A stretch of DNA of 64,000 nt from Pseudokineococcus marinus (GTDB taxonomy: Bacteria; Actinomycetota; Actinomycetes; Actinomycetales; Quadrisphaeraceae), in assembly GCF_037482405.1 (NCBI RefSeq), contig NZ_JBBHZZ010000001.1, positions 248,001-312,000 of the forward strand. The letters run 5' to 3'. The translations under genes and the position numbers were made by a program. Below are positions 51,707 to 60,527 of the stretch, one piece after another. The notes below the pieces were generated by a model. That model did no database searches, was not told where the DNA came from, and saw only the letters and a list, made by a program, of their open reading frames with translations. Position 1 is the first letter of the stretch, and the number at the start of each line of letters is the position of its first letter.

Positions 51707-51919
51707 TCAGCGGGCGGCGCCGTCGTCGTCGCGCTGCGCGTAGTAGCGCCCGGGCTCGCCGCGACGGCGCAGCCCGTCGCCGACGTCCTCGCCGACGCGC
51801 CCCGTGGTGCGGCGCGGGTCGTCGGGCAGCTCGCGGTGGTCCGCGGGCCCGTAGAAGAAGGTGAGGGCGCCGAGCGCCCGGTCGCGAAGCCTGGGCCTCG
51901 CGGGTCCCGTCGTGGTCAT
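51707..51919 (-). CDS. Small hypothetical protein
   Basis: A 70-residue protein that I do not recognise. It is basic at the start (PRPRLRDRALGALTFFYGPA) and acidic towards the end, finishing RYYAQRDDDGAAR. The hydrophobic patch ALGALTFFYG is too short for a membrane helix. The ATG at 51919 has GGAGG 5-7 bp upstream, which supports it; longer in-frame starts lack such a site. It faces the bpa operon across the 42-bp array. Confidence 0.6.
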   Translation of the reverse strand: MTTTGPARPRLRDRALGALTFFYGPADHRELPDDPRRTTGRVGEDVGDGLRRRGEPGRYYAQRDDDGAAR

Positions 51920-52140
51920 GGTGGCCTCCATCGCGCGTCCGGCGGGGTGCGTGCCGCGGCGCGTCGAGCCGGTGCGGCACGCCGGGCCGGCGGGAGCAGG
52001 GCCGGGCTCCCAGTGGAGCACCGCCCACCGGGGGCTGCCACCGGTCGCCCGGGGCACCCACCCCCGGACCGGCTCTCACCGGGCCAGGTCCCGCCGGGCC
52101 GGGGTCGAGCGGCGCACCGGGTCGAGCGGCGCGCTCGCGG

Positions 52141-52971
52141 TCAGACCCCGAGGAGCTCCTCGACCACGCGGGCGACGCCGTCCTCCGCGCACGGCGGCGC
52201 CGTCGCGGCGGCCGCGGCCACCGCCTCGGGGTGACCGCCCGCCATCGCGTAGCCGCGGCCGGCCCAGCGGAGCATCTCGACGTCGTTGGGCATGTCGCCG
52301 AACGCGACGACGTCCTCGCGGGCGACGCCGAGGGACGCCGCGTGGGCGGCGAGCGCGACCGCCTTGCTGACGCCGACGGCGCTCACCTCGATGAGCGGGC
52401 TCTCCGGGCTCGAGTGCGTCGGGTGCGCGAGGCCGCCGAGCTCCTCCCGCGCCACCGCGAGCAGCTCCTCCGAGGTGCCGGCCTCCCGGCGGACGAGGAC
52501 CTTGAGGACGACGGGGTCGGGGTCGAGCAGCGCGGGCAGGTCGCCGACCTCGACCTCCCGGCCGCCGTCGAAGCGCACGACGTAGCCCGGCTCGCGCCGG
52601 AAGCCGGCGAGCGTCTCGAGCGCCACGGCGAGGCCGTCGAGCCGGCGCCGGAGGCGGGCCACCGCCTCGAGCGCGTCCGCGGGGGCGAGCCCGGTGGCGG
52701 ACAGGACGCGGCGCCCACCGGCGTCGTAGACGACGGCGCCGTTGGCGCAGATGGCCGTGCCCGTGTGCCCGGTCTGCTCGGCCACCGGGTCCAGCCACAC
52801 GACGGGGCGCCCGGTGACGAAGACGACGTGGACGCCCGCCGCCCGGCAGGCCGAGATCATCGCCAGGGTCCGCGGCGACGCGAGGCCGCCCGGACCCAGC
52901 AGGGTCCCGTCGAGGTCGCTGGCGACCAGACGGACCCGACCGGTGGCCACCGGCCCTGAGCCCTCGTCCAT
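52141..52971 (-). CDS. HAD-superfamily phosphatase, Cof/YidA type (paralogue 1)
   Basis: A 276-residue hydrolase of the Cof subfamily (HAD IIB), which dephosphorylates sugar phosphates or similar small molecules. Motif I is VASDLDGTLLGPGG with the nucleophile Asp, motif II the TGR of VVFVTGRPV, motif III the Lys of GVSKAVALAAHA, and motif IV FGDMPNDVEMLRWAG. The cap domain lies between. The ATG at 52971 is followed by a short polar stretch. A second Cof-type gene lies at 60528 and shares NDxEMLRWAxRGxAM. Substrate unknown. Confidence 0.88.
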   Translation of the reverse strand: MDEGSGPVATGRVRLVASDLDGTLLGPGGLASPRTLAMISACRAAGVHVVFVTGRPVVWLDPVAEQTGHTGTAICANGAVVYDAGGRRVLSATGLAPADALEAVARLRRRLDGLAVALETLAGFRREPGYVVRFDGGREVEVGDLPALLDPDPVVLKVLVRREAGTSEELLAVAREELGGLAHPTHSSPESPLIEVSAVGVSKAVALAAHAASLGVAREDVVAFGDMPNDVEMLRWAGRGYAMAGGHPEAVAAAAATAPPCAEDGVARVVEELLGV

Positions 52972-53055
52972 CGCCACGGCCGCATCCTGCCCTGCGCCCG
53001 CGGGTGCGCCGCCGCCCGGGTCGCCGGAGGGCGACCGGGCGTCCAGGCTGGAGGG

Positions 53056-53955
53056 ATGACGCAGACCACCCAGAACACCTTCCGGGACCCCACCACGGCC
53101 TACCCACAGCCCGAGCAGCCCCAGCAGGACCAGGCGGCCCCGGGCCTCGCCCGCGAGATGGGCCCGAAGCCCGACCACGGCGAGGACACCTACGTCGGCT
53201 ACGGCCGCCTCACCGACCGCGTCGCCGTCGTCACCGGCGCCGACTCGGGCATCGGCCGCGCCGCCGCCATCGCCTACGCCCGCGAGGGCGCCGACGTCGT
53301 GCTGTCCTACCTGCCGTCGGAGGAGGAGGACGCGCAGGAGGTCGTCCGCCTCGTCGAGGCCGCCGGCCGGCGCGCCGTGACCGTCCCGGGCGACCTGTCG
53401 CAGGAGGCGGCGAACACCGAGCTCGTCGAGCGCGCCGTCGCCGAGCTGGGCCGCATCGACGTCCTCACCGTCGTCGCGGGCAAGCAGACGGCGGTCGACG
53501 ACATCGCCGACCTCACGACCGAGCAGTTCGACGAGACCTTCCGCACCAACGTGCACGCGCTGTTCTGGGTGACGAAGGCCGCTGTGCCGCACATGGAGCC
53601 GGGCTCCAGCATCATCACGACGTCGTCGGTGCAGGCCTACCAGCCCTCGCCGAATCTCCTCGACTACGCGCCGACGAAGGCCGCGATCAACGCCTACACG
53701 AAGGCGCTCGCGGGGCAGCTGGCGCCCAAGGGCATCCGGGTCAACGCCGTGGCGCCGGGGCCGTTCTGGACCCCGCTGCAGGTCTCGGGCGGCCAGCCGC
53801 CGGAGGCGCGGCCGGAGTTCGGCGCGCAGACGCCGCTCGCGCGCGCCGGCCAGCCGGCCGAGCTCGCCGCGGCCTACGTGCACCTCGCGTGCCCCGAGTC
53901 GAGCTACACCACGGGCTCGACGTACTCGAGCACGGGCGGCATGCCCACGCCCTGA
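53056..53955 (+). CDS. SDR family oxidoreductase (YghA/GsiB-associated stress type)
   Basis: A 299-residue short-chain dehydrogenase with a 45-residue Gln/Pro-rich N-terminal extension (DPTTAYPQPEQPQQDQAAPG), typical of the YghA/YhxC/YhdF group often induced by stress. The cofactor motif is VVTGADSGIGRAAAIAYARE, and the catalytic Ser, Tyr and Lys are in TTSSVQAYQ and LLDYAPTKAAINAY. The end SYTTGSTYSSTGGMPTP is shortened against the usual cofactor-binding tail. The ATG at 53056 has GGAGGG directly upstream. A terminator follows the stop. Confidence 0.9.
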   Translation: MTQTTQNTFRDPTTAYPQPEQPQQDQAAPGLAREMGPKPDHGEDTYVGYGRLTDRVAVVTGADSGIGRAAAIAYAREGADVVLSYLPSEEEDAQEVVRLVEAAGRRAVTVPGDLSQEAANTELVERAVAELGRIDVLTVVAGKQTAVDDIADLTTEQFDETFRTNVHALFWVTKAAVPHMEPGSSIITTSSVQAYQPSPNLLDYAPTKAAINAYTKALAGQLAPKGIRVNAVAPGPFWTPLQVSGGQPPEARPEFGAQTPLARAGQPAELAAAYVHLACPESSYTTGSTYSSTGGMPTP

Positions 53956-53976
53956 GCCCTCCGCCAGCAGCACGGC

Positions 53977-54008
53977 GCGCCGGTCGACCCTCGCGGGTCG
54001 ACCGGCGC
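53977..54008. terminator. Terminator after the SDR gene
   Basis: A perfect 14-bp stem GCGCCGGTCGACCC (53977-53990), TCGC loop, complement at 53995-54008, 22 bp after the stop. Confidence 0.8.
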
Positions 54009-54060
54009 CGTCGTCTCCGCACTCCGTCGACAGATCGACGTCCCCGGCGCCCCTCTCCCG

Positions 54061-54206
54061 CACGTCGTCGACGACGTGCCCCTCAGGGGCGCTCTCTCGC
54101 GGCGATGTGTCGACGAGGTGCCCTGGGAAGCGCCCCTCACAGGGCGTTCTGACGACGACGTGCCCCGAGGGGGGCCTCCGCACGGCGTCGTGACGACGAC
54201 GGGCCC
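54061..54206. repeat. Intergenic hairpin array, 4 units, 41-42-bp period
   Basis: The repeated end GTGCCC (GGGCCC in the last unit) occurs at 54077, 54118, 54160 and 54201. Unit 1 is the perfect 18-bp palindrome CACGTCGTCGACGACGTG (54061-54078). Later units are diverged (TGTGTCGACGAGGTGCCC, TGACGACGACGTGCCCC). It lies between convergent genes. Confidence 0.85.
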
Positions 54207-54220
54207 TCCCACGAGCCAGG

Positions 54221-57200
54221 TCACCCGACGACGGCGCCGGCCTCGCCCCGCGCGAGGTCGCGGCCGTAGACGTCGAGCAGGCCGTTGGCGTCGCCGTCGA
54301 CGAGCGGCAGCACCGTGCCGACGAGCACCCGGTCGGCGCCGAGGACGAGCACGCGGCCGTACTCGGCCGGCGTGACCGAGCCCGACGTCGAGGGCGCCAC
54401 CGAGCCGTCCGCCCGAGAGGTGACGAGGCGCAGCTCGCCGGTGGCGAGGTCGCGCCGGTAGTGGTCGGTGCGGCGGTTGCCGTCCTCGGCCAGCAGGGGC
54501 GCCGCCGTCGCGACGAAGCCGTACCGCCCCGTCGGGTCGAGCCCGAGCTGGTGCTCCCAGGCCGCCGTCTGGCCGGTGCCGAGCGGCGCGAGCCCACCGG
54601 TGACGAGGTCCTTGCGGTAGGCGAGGCCGGTCGACCACGACGTCGTGGGCGCCGCCGGCTTGGCCGCCGTGCTGAAGGCGACGTAGCGGCCGTCGTCGCT
54701 CACGGCGACGTCGCCCGTGTCGCGGAAGACCGAGACCTCGACGGGCGTCGACCCGGCCCGCGGCACGGTGGACGCCACGAGCAGCTCGCCCGTCACGAGG
54801 TCCTTGCGCACGAGGACGAGCGGGCGCCCCGAGGCCTGCGCGGGGAAGACGGCGTACCGGCCGTCGGGGGTCACCTCGAGCGCCGGGCCCGTGGCGCGCA
54901 GCGGCGTCTCACCGCCGGTCGACGACGTCGACACGCGCCGCACCTCACCCGTCGTCAGGTCCTTGGCGAAGACGTCGGCGACGCCGTTGCGGTCGTCGGG
55001 GACGAGGTCGGGGCGGGCGGACAGGAAGAGCACCGTCGAGCCGTCCGCCGTCATGGCCAGGCCCGGGCTCCTCGCGTGGACCGAGGAGCCGGTCGGCAGC
55101 AGCACGCCGGCCGTCGAGGACGACGCGCCGCCGGCGGCCGGGGCGCTGACGAGCGCCCACTCGCCCGTCCGCAGGTCGAGGCGGTAGGCGTCGAGGAGGT
55201 TGTTGCGGTCCTCCGGGACGAGGCGCGTGGTCGTCGAGAGGGCCAGGTAGCGGCCGTCCTCCGAGAGCACGACGGCGCTCGCGTTGGTGCTGTCCGTCGA
55301 GGACGAGCCCCACGACGCCGGCAGCGGCGCCACGCGCCGGCTCGTGCCGCGGGCGCGGTCGAGCAGGTGCAGCTCGGGGGCGGCGTTCGTGTCGCCCGCC
55401 TCGAGCCGCGCGGCGGTGCTGACGACGACCCAGCGACCGTCGCGCGTGGCCGCCAGCCCGGCGCCCGTGGCCGTCCCCGAGCCCTCGGCCGGCGGGACGA
55501 GGGGCAGGTACGGCGGCACGGACGACGGCACGCCGACCCGCACGACGGCGCTCACCGCCGACGGGCTGCCCGCCCCGTCGACGGCCACGACCACGACCTC
55601 GACCTCCGCGCCCTCCGCGAGCCCGGTGAGGAGGACCTCGGTCGCCCCCGGCACGAGGGCCACGAGCTCGCCGTCGACGAGGACCCGGTGCTCCACGACG
55701 TCGTCCTCGACGGGCGCGGCCCACGAGACGGCGACCTCCCCGGGCCGGTCGCCGGGGACGGCCACGACCCCCGACGGCGCGGACGGCGGGAGGTCCCTGG
55801 GCGTCGCGCGGACGGCGGCGTGCGCGGCGGAGACGTTGCCGGCGGCGTCGACGGCCAGGACGACGACCGAGCGCTCGACGCCGGGCTGGAGACCGTCGAG
55901 GCGGGCGCGCAGCGGCGACCCGGCGGGCACCTCCGCGGCGAGGACGCCGTCGAGCACGACGCGGTAGGCCACCGCGTCGCCCACGGGCGACCAGGTGACC
56001 TCGAGGGCCCGGTCGAGCTCGATGACGGCGACGCCCTCGACGGCCGCGGGCGGGACGTCGTCGTGCGGGGTGACGGCGACGGGCGCGCTGGGCGTCGAGC
56101 GGTTGCCCGCGCGGTCGACCGCGACCACGCGGTAGGTCACCTCGACGTCGTTGGCGAGGTCGGTCAGCCGCACCGCGGTCGCGGGCGCGTCGACGCGGGC
56201 GACGACGACGCCGTCCGCGTCGAGCACCTCGTAGCCGGCGAGCGCGCGGTCGGTCACGGGCTCCCACGACAGCTGCGCGGAGCGGTCGCCGGGACGCGCG
56301 ACCACGCCGTCGACGGCGCCGGGCGGGGTGAGGTCGAGCGGCACGACCTCGACCTCGGGCGAGGAGGCGCCCGAGGCGTTGCCGTGCCCGTCGACCGCGA
56401 CGAGCGCGTAGCGGTACGGGCGACCGACCTCGAGCCCCGTCGCCGTCCACGACGTCGTGCCGGCCGGCAGCACCGCGACGACGACGCCGTCCTGCAGCAC
56501 GCGCACGGCCGCGAGGTCGACGTCGGTCCCCGGGTCCCACGTCAGGGCGGCGCTCTCGTCGCCCGCGACCCCGCGCAGCCCGGTGGGCACCGCCGGCGCG
56601 GTGAGGTCGGTCGGGGTCGCGCTGACCACGGGCGACGACGCCGCGGAGCGGTTGCCGGCCGCGTCGACGGCGACGAGGGAGTAGCGGTAGGTCCGGTCGT
56701 TGACGAGCCCGGTGTCGGTCCAGCTGGTCACCGCGGCGGGCAGGACGGTGACGCGGACGCCGTCGCGCAGCACCTCCACGGCCGTCCGGTCCGTGTCGGA
56801 CGCCGCGTGCCAGGCCAGGGACACCTGGGCGTCGCCGCGGACGGCGACGAGCCCGGTCGGCACCGGCGGCGGCGCGTCGTCGACCGGCACGCCCGTCACG
56901 GCCGCGGAGCGCATGGACTCGAGGCCGTTCGTGCCGCGCGCGCTCACGGCGACCGAGTACTGCCGGCCGTTGACGAGGCCGCTGAGCCGTGTCGTGGTCG
57001 TGCCCGCCGGCACCGTGGCGGCGAGGGTCCCGTCGAGGAAGACGCGGTACTCCCGCAAGGCGCTGCCGGTGGTGACGGCGTCCCACCGGACGACGAGGGC
57101 GCGGTCGGTCGGCGTGAGCGCCACCCCGCGCGGCATCCCCGGGGGGAAGAGGACCTCTCCGAGGACCGGCTCGGCGTCGTCGAGGCGGACCACCGGCGCC

Positions 57201-57379
57201 GCGCCCGGGCTCTGCTCGCCCCCGACCAGCGAGGGGGCCAGCGCCGGCACGAGCACCGCCGCGGCGGTGGCGAGCGCGACGGCGACCGCCGCCAGCAGGG
57301 AGCGGACGGCGAGCCGCCGGGCGGTCGCGTCCGCGCCGTCCGGGGTGCTGACGCTGGTGAGGGCGCGGTGGAGAGGCAC
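54221..57379 (-). CDS. Large FN3-repeat surface protein with C-terminal propeller-like domain
   Basis: A protein of about 1052 residues. An N-terminal hydrophobic segment (SLLAAVAVALATAAAVLVPA, about residues 26-45) is a signal anchor. Six fibronectin type III modules follow to about residue 640, recognisable by repeated ends such as YRYSLVAVDAAGNRS. The last 400 residues have WD40/TolB-like blades marked by DGRYVAFST, DGRYAVFPA and VLSEDGRYLALS. It probably lies outside the membrane and may bind polymers or proteins. The start is uncertain: GTG 57379 is chosen, while GTG 57445 would add a Gly/Arg-rich extension. FN3 modules are similar at DNA level and may recombine. Confidence 0.82.
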   Translation of the reverse strand: MPLHRALTSVSTPDGADATARRLAVRSLLAAVAVALATAAAVLVPALAPSLVGGEQSPGAAPVVRLDDAEPVLGEVLFPPGMPRGVALTPTDRALVVRWDAVTTGSALREYRVFLDGTLAATVPAGTTTTRLSGLVNGRQYSVAVSARGTNGLESMRSAAVTGVPVDDAPPPVPTGLVAVRGDAQVSLAWHAASDTDRTAVEVLRDGVRVTVLPAAVTSWTDTGLVNDRTYRYSLVAVDAAGNRSAASSPVVSATPTDLTAPAVPTGLRGVAGDESAALTWDPGTDVDLAAVRVLQDGVVVAVLPAGTTSWTATGLEVGRPYRYALVAVDGHGNASGASSPEVEVVPLDLTPPGAVDGVVARPGDRSAQLSWEPVTDRALAGYEVLDADGVVVARVDAPATAVRLTDLANDVEVTYRVVAVDRAGNRSTPSAPVAVTPHDDVPPAAVEGVAVIELDRALEVTWSPVGDAVAYRVVLDGVLAAEVPAGSPLRARLDGLQPGVERSVVVLAVDAAGNVSAAHAAVRATPRDLPPSAPSGVVAVPGDRPGEVAVSWAAPVEDDVVEHRVLVDGELVALVPGATEVLLTGLAEGAEVEVVVVAVDGAGSPSAVSAVVRVGVPSSVPPYLPLVPPAEGSGTATGAGLAATRDGRWVVVSTAARLEAGDTNAAPELHLLDRARGTSRRVAPLPASWGSSSTDSTNASAVVLSEDGRYLALSTTTRLVPEDRNNLLDAYRLDLRTGEWALVSAPAAGGASSSTAGVLLPTGSSVHARSPGLAMTADGSTVLFLSARPDLVPDDRNGVADVFAKDLTTGEVRRVSTSSTGGETPLRATGPALEVTPDGRYAVFPAQASGRPLVLVRKDLVTGELLVASTVPRAGSTPVEVSVFRDTGDVAVSDDGRYVAFSTAAKPAAPTTSWSTGLAYRKDLVTGGLAPLGTGQTAAWEHQLGLDPTGRYGFVATAAPLLAEDGNRRTDHYRRDLATGELRLVTSRADGSVAPSTSGSVTPAEYGRVLVLGADRVLVGTVLPLVDGDANGLLDVYGRDLARGEAGAVVG

Positions 57380-57461
57380 GCCGGTGCATCGGGCACCGCG
57401 CCCGCCGGCACGAGCCCCGCCGTGGCCGCGCCCGCCGTCGACCACCCGGACGGCGCCCCGA

Positions 57462-57510
57462 TCCGTCGGGGGCGGGTCCGTCGGCGGCGGGTCCGTCGGC
57501 AGCGGGTCGG
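57462..57510. repeat. 15-bp tandem repeat between desaturase and FN3 genes
   Basis: TCCGTCGG recurs at 57462, 57477 and 57492, within units of the form GGGTCCGTCGGCGGC. It begins just past the desaturase stop (minus strand) and may separate it from the FN3 gene. Confidence 0.75.
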
Positions 57511-57518
57511 TGCGCGGA

Positions 57519-58613
57519 TCAGCGCAGCTGCGCGGCCAGCGGGCAGGTGGTGGCGCCGCGGGCGGCCAGACCCACGCGGTCGAGGTGGGTCACCACCGCT
57601 CGGTAGGCGCCCCACAGCGTCGTCTCCGTGTAGAGGACGCCCTGCTCGGCGCAGTAGGCCCGCACCAGGGGCTGGGCCCGGCGGAGGTTCGGCCTCGGCA
57701 TGCTCGGGAAGAGGTGGTGCTCGACCTGGAGCTCGAGCCCGCCCATCACGGTGCGGACGAGCGCCCCGCCGCGCACGTTCCGCGACATGAGCACCTGGCG
57801 CCGCAGGAAGTCGACCTTCGCGCCCCTCGCGACGACCGGCATCCCGACGTGGTTGGGCGCGAAGGCGCCGCCCATGCTGACGCCGAAGACGGCGAGGTGG
57901 ACCGCCAGGAAGGCCGCCGCCTTGCCCGGCGAGAGGAGGAGCAGCAGCACGGACAGGTAGGCCCCCCAGTGCCCGGCGATCATGGCGACGTCGACCCAGC
58001 GCCCCCGGACGGACCGGCCGCGGAGGAGCCTCGTGGCGCTGGCGACGTGCAGGTTGACCCCCTCGAGCAGCAGCAGGGGGAAGAAGAGCCACCCCTGGTG
58101 GCGCGTGAGCCACCTCAGGGCGCCGCGGCGGGACTCCGCCGCCTCCACGGTGAAGGACAGCGCCCCCGGCTCGACGTCGCCGTCGACGCCGAGCTGGTTG
58201 GGGGCCTGGTGGTGACGCGTGTGCTTGCCCGTCCACCAGCCGTAGCTCAGCCCCGCGACGAGGCTGGCGAAGACCCGCCCCGCCCACTCGTTGGCGCGAG
58301 GGGACGCGAAGATCTGGCGGTGCGCCCCGTCGTGCCCCAGGAAGGCGCACTGCGTGACGACGAGGGCCAGGGCGGCGGCCAGGAGCAGGACCCACCAGCT
58401 GTGGCCGACCAGCACCACGCCGGTGGCCACGGCGCCGAGCGCGAGCGCGGCGGCGGCCATGCGGGGCCAGTAGTACCCGCGGCGGCGGGACATCAGCCCC
58501 GCCTCGCGGACCCGGCGCGCCAGCTCGGTGTAGGTGCTCACCTGCCGGTCGCGGTGCCGCAGCGCCCGCGGCGGGGTCAGCGCGGCACCGGTGGGGATCA
58601 CGACGTCGTCCAT
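57519..58613 (-). CDS. Acyl-lipid fatty acid desaturase (front-end type)
   Basis: A 364-residue membrane di-iron enzyme that introduces double bonds in acyl chains. All three histidine boxes are present: HDGAH in AFLGHDGAHRQIFAS, HTRHH in YGWWTGKHTRHHQAPNQ, and the QxxHH form in GLELQVEHHLFPSMPR, which is typical of front-end and mycobacterial linoleoyl-type desaturases. Four to five hydrophobic segments separate them. No cytochrome b5 domain is fused, so an external electron donor is needed. The ATG at 58613 precedes the conserved region; an in-frame start at 58670 would add an Arg-rich stretch. Such enzymes help adjust membrane fluidity. Confidence 0.92.
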   Translation of the reverse strand: MDDVVIPTGAALTPPRALRHRDRQVSTYTELARRVREAGLMSRRRGYYWPRMAAAALALGAVATGVVLVGHSWWVLLLAAALALVVTQCAFLGHDGAHRQIFASPRANEWAGRVFASLVAGLSYGWWTGKHTRHHQAPNQLGVDGDVEPGALSFTVEAAESRRGALRWLTRHQGWLFFPLLLLEGVNLHVASATRLLRGRSVRGRWVDVAMIAGHWGAYLSVLLLLLSPGKAAAFLAVHLAVFGVSMGGAFAPNHVGMPVVARGAKVDFLRRQVLMSRNVRGGALVRTVMGGLELQVEHHLFPSMPRPNLRRAQPLVRAYCAEQGVLYTETTLWGAYRAVVTHLDRVGLAARGATTCPLAAQLR

Positions 58614-58714
58614 GGCAGCAGCTCGGCTCTCGGTCCGGGGAGCACCCGGCGCGCGGAGGTCCCGCGCCACCGGTCGGTCACGCCCGGCGCACCGGGCTCG
58701 ACGGCGCCGGTGCT

Positions 58715-58761
58715 GACGTCAGCGGACGTCGGCACCGGCCGGGACGTCAGCGGACGTCGGC
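58715..58761. repeat. 19-bp direct repeat across the end of the membrane-protein gene
   Basis: GACGTCAGCGGACGTCGGC occurs at 58715-58733 and 58743-58761, 28 bp apart. The second copy includes the TCA (stop) of the leftward gene that ends at 58747. Each copy contains a paired GACGTC. Confidence 0.85.
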
Positions 58762-59280
58762 GCCGTGCTCGTAGTCGGTCTGGTCGTGGTCGTCGCCCTC
58801 GATCTCCTTGGCGAGCAGCCCGGAGCCGAGGGCCCACAGCGCCGCCCCGACGATGGCCACGTAGACGCCGATCTGCGCGGACAGGTCGTCACCGCGCTCG
58901 AGGCCGCCCATGGGGTTGAAGGAGAAGGCGATCGCCTGCACGGTCACCGCGAGGGCGACGGCCATGGAGACGAGGGTCAGACCCCGGTGCTGGCCGTGGT
59001 CGGAGCGCCCGCGGGCGTAGACCATCGCGAGGAGCAGCCCGAGGCCGAGGTAGGCCATGAAGGGGACGAGGGAGTCGGTCTCGTAGCCCGTGCGACGGGG
59101 CTCCTCGTCGGCGCCCAGCCCCACCCAGTTCATGAAGGGGGCGATGTTGAGGACGACGACGCCGACGGCGGCGACGCCCAGGCCGGCGGCCGAGGCCTTG
59201 CGGGGGGAGCTGGGCGCGGGGTGGGCGCTGCGGGGCGCGGTGCCGGAGGCGGCGCGGGGGCGGGGAGCGGTGCCAGACAT
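58747..59280 (-). CDS. Hypothetical four-helix membrane protein
   Basis: A 177-residue membrane protein without a recognised family. After a 30-residue Pro/Ala/Arg-rich N-terminus come four hydrophobic segments: GLGVAAVGVVVLNIAPFMNW, SLVPFMAYLGLGLLLAMVYA, LTLVSMAVALAVTVQAIAFS and IGVYVAIVGAALWALGSGLL. The C-terminus is acidic with several His (EGDDHDQTDYEHGADVR). The ATG at 59280 has AAGGA 6-8 bp upstream. The upstream region runs into an assembly gap. Confidence 0.75.
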   Translation of the reverse strand: MSGTAPRPRAASGTAPRSAHPAPSSPRKASAAGLGVAAVGVVVLNIAPFMNWVGLGADEEPRRTGYETDSLVPFMAYLGLGLLLAMVYARGRSDHGQHRGLTLVSMAVALAVTVQAIAFSFNPMGGLERGDDLSAQIGVYVAIVGAALWALGSGLLAKEIEGDDHDQTDYEHGADVR

Positions 59281-59618
59281 GAGCAAGTCCTTGTCGGTCG
59301 GGCGAGGCGGTGACCGCATCGCCGGTGGGCTGCGGCGTCGCGGGGCGTGGAGCCGGTCGCGCGACGACGGAGCGGGTGGGGGGCGCGCGGCGCGCGCCAC
59401 CGGCGCGGGGGGGGGGGGGGNNNNNNNNNNNNNNNNNNNNNNNNNNNNNNNNNNNNNNNNNNNNNNNNNNNNNNNNNNNNNNNNNNNNNNNNNNNNNNNN
59501 NNNNNNNNNNNNNNNNNNNNNNNNNNNNNNNNNNNNNNNNNNNNNNNNNNNNNNNNNNNNNNNNNNNNNNNNGACCTCGACGGTCGACGGCCCGGGGCGG
59601 CTCTGCAGCGCATCTACG
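59281..59618. other. Gene-free region with poly-G run and assembly gap
   Basis: 14 G at 59407-59420 then 152 N (59421-59572). The remaining sequence holds no supported gene. It lies between a leftward membrane-protein gene and a rightward TetR gene, so both promoters should be here. Confidence 0.95.
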
Positions 59619-59652
59619 GCGTCGTCTACATCGTAGGCTGCTACGACGACGC
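59619..59652 (+). promoter_or_regulatory. Candidate TetR operator
   Basis: GCGTCGTC (59619-59626) and GACGACGC (59645-59652) form an inverted repeat around CTACATCGTAG (59626-59636), itself nearly palindromic. It is 84 bp upstream of the TetR gene, a likely autoregulatory site. Confidence 0.55.
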
Positions 59653-59735
59653 TAGGACGGCGCCCGACGGCGCGCAACAGGGAGCGCTCGCGGTGCCCTC
59701 GCGACCGTCCCCGACGACGACGACGAGGAGCCGCT

Positions 59736-60485
59736 GTGCGCACGGCCGACGAGGGCTCGACGGACGACAGCGGCAGGGACGGTGCGAGCACGCCCGGCAC
59801 CGGGCGCCGGCGGGCCGCCGCACCGCGAGGCCGGGGGCGCATCGACCGCGACCAGGTCCTGCGCGCCGCCCTGGCCGTGGTCGACGCCGAGGGGCTCGAC
59901 GCGCTGACCATGCGACGGCTGGGCGCCGAGCTGCGGTGCGACCCGATGACGATCTACCGGTACACGCCCACGCGGGACGCGCTGCTCGACGGCGTCGCCG
60001 AGCTCGTGGTCGAGCAGCTGCCGCCGCTCGGGGAGGAGGGGGGTGAGGACTGGCAGGTGGAGCTGCGGGCGTCCGCGCACGCCTTCCGCTCCCTCGCCCT
60101 GGCCCACCGCCACGTCGCGCCGCTGCTCATCACCCGACCGCTCTCCACGCCGATCGGGCTGCGCCCGCTGGGCACCCTGCGGCCGCTGGAGCGCACCCTG
60201 GCGCTGCTCGAGGGAGCCGGCTTCGCCCCGGCCGACGCCCTGCACGTCTACCGCGCCTTCACGTCCTTCGTCGCCGGCCACGTCCTCACCGAGCTGCAGG
60301 AGCTCGTCGCCGACCCCGAGGAGGCCGAGGACTTCCTGCGCCTGGGCCTGCACCGCCTCCCGCTCGGCCAGTTCCCCCGCACCCGCGCGCTGGCCGGCGC
60401 CCTGGCCCGCTACGACGGTGCCGCGGAGCTGGACCAGGGCCTGGACGTGCTGCTGTCCGGGCTGCGCGCCCACCTGCTCGGCTGA
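59736..60485 (+). CDS. TetR/AcrR family regulator with TetR-type C-terminal domain
   Basis: A 249-residue repressor. A polar Arg/Gly-rich N-terminus of 35 residues precedes the DNA-binding domain (residues 36-82: IDRDQVLRAALAVVDAEGLD, then LTMRRLGAELRCDPMTIYRY). The C-terminal ligand domain resembles the TetR_C group, with VYRAFTSFVAGHVLTELQEL. The GTG at 59736 has GAGGAG 5 bp upstream. A palindromic operator candidate lies upstream. The nearest possible target, the divergent membrane protein gene, lies across the assembly gap. Confidence 0.9.
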   Translation: MRTADEGSTDDSGRDGASTPGTGRRRAAAPRGRGRIDRDQVLRAALAVVDAEGLDALTMRRLGAELRCDPMTIYRYTPTRDALLDGVAELVVEQLPPLGEEGGEDWQVELRASAHAFRSLALAHRHVAPLLITRPLSTPIGLRPLGTLRPLERTLALLEGAGFAPADALHVYRAFTSFVAGHVLTELQELVADPEEAEDFLRLGLHRLPLGQFPRTRALAGALARYDGAAELDQGLDVLLSGLRAHLLG

Positions 60486-60527
60486 CACCGGCCGGGCGAC
60501 GCCGGCCGGCCCGCGGCGCGGGGCGGG

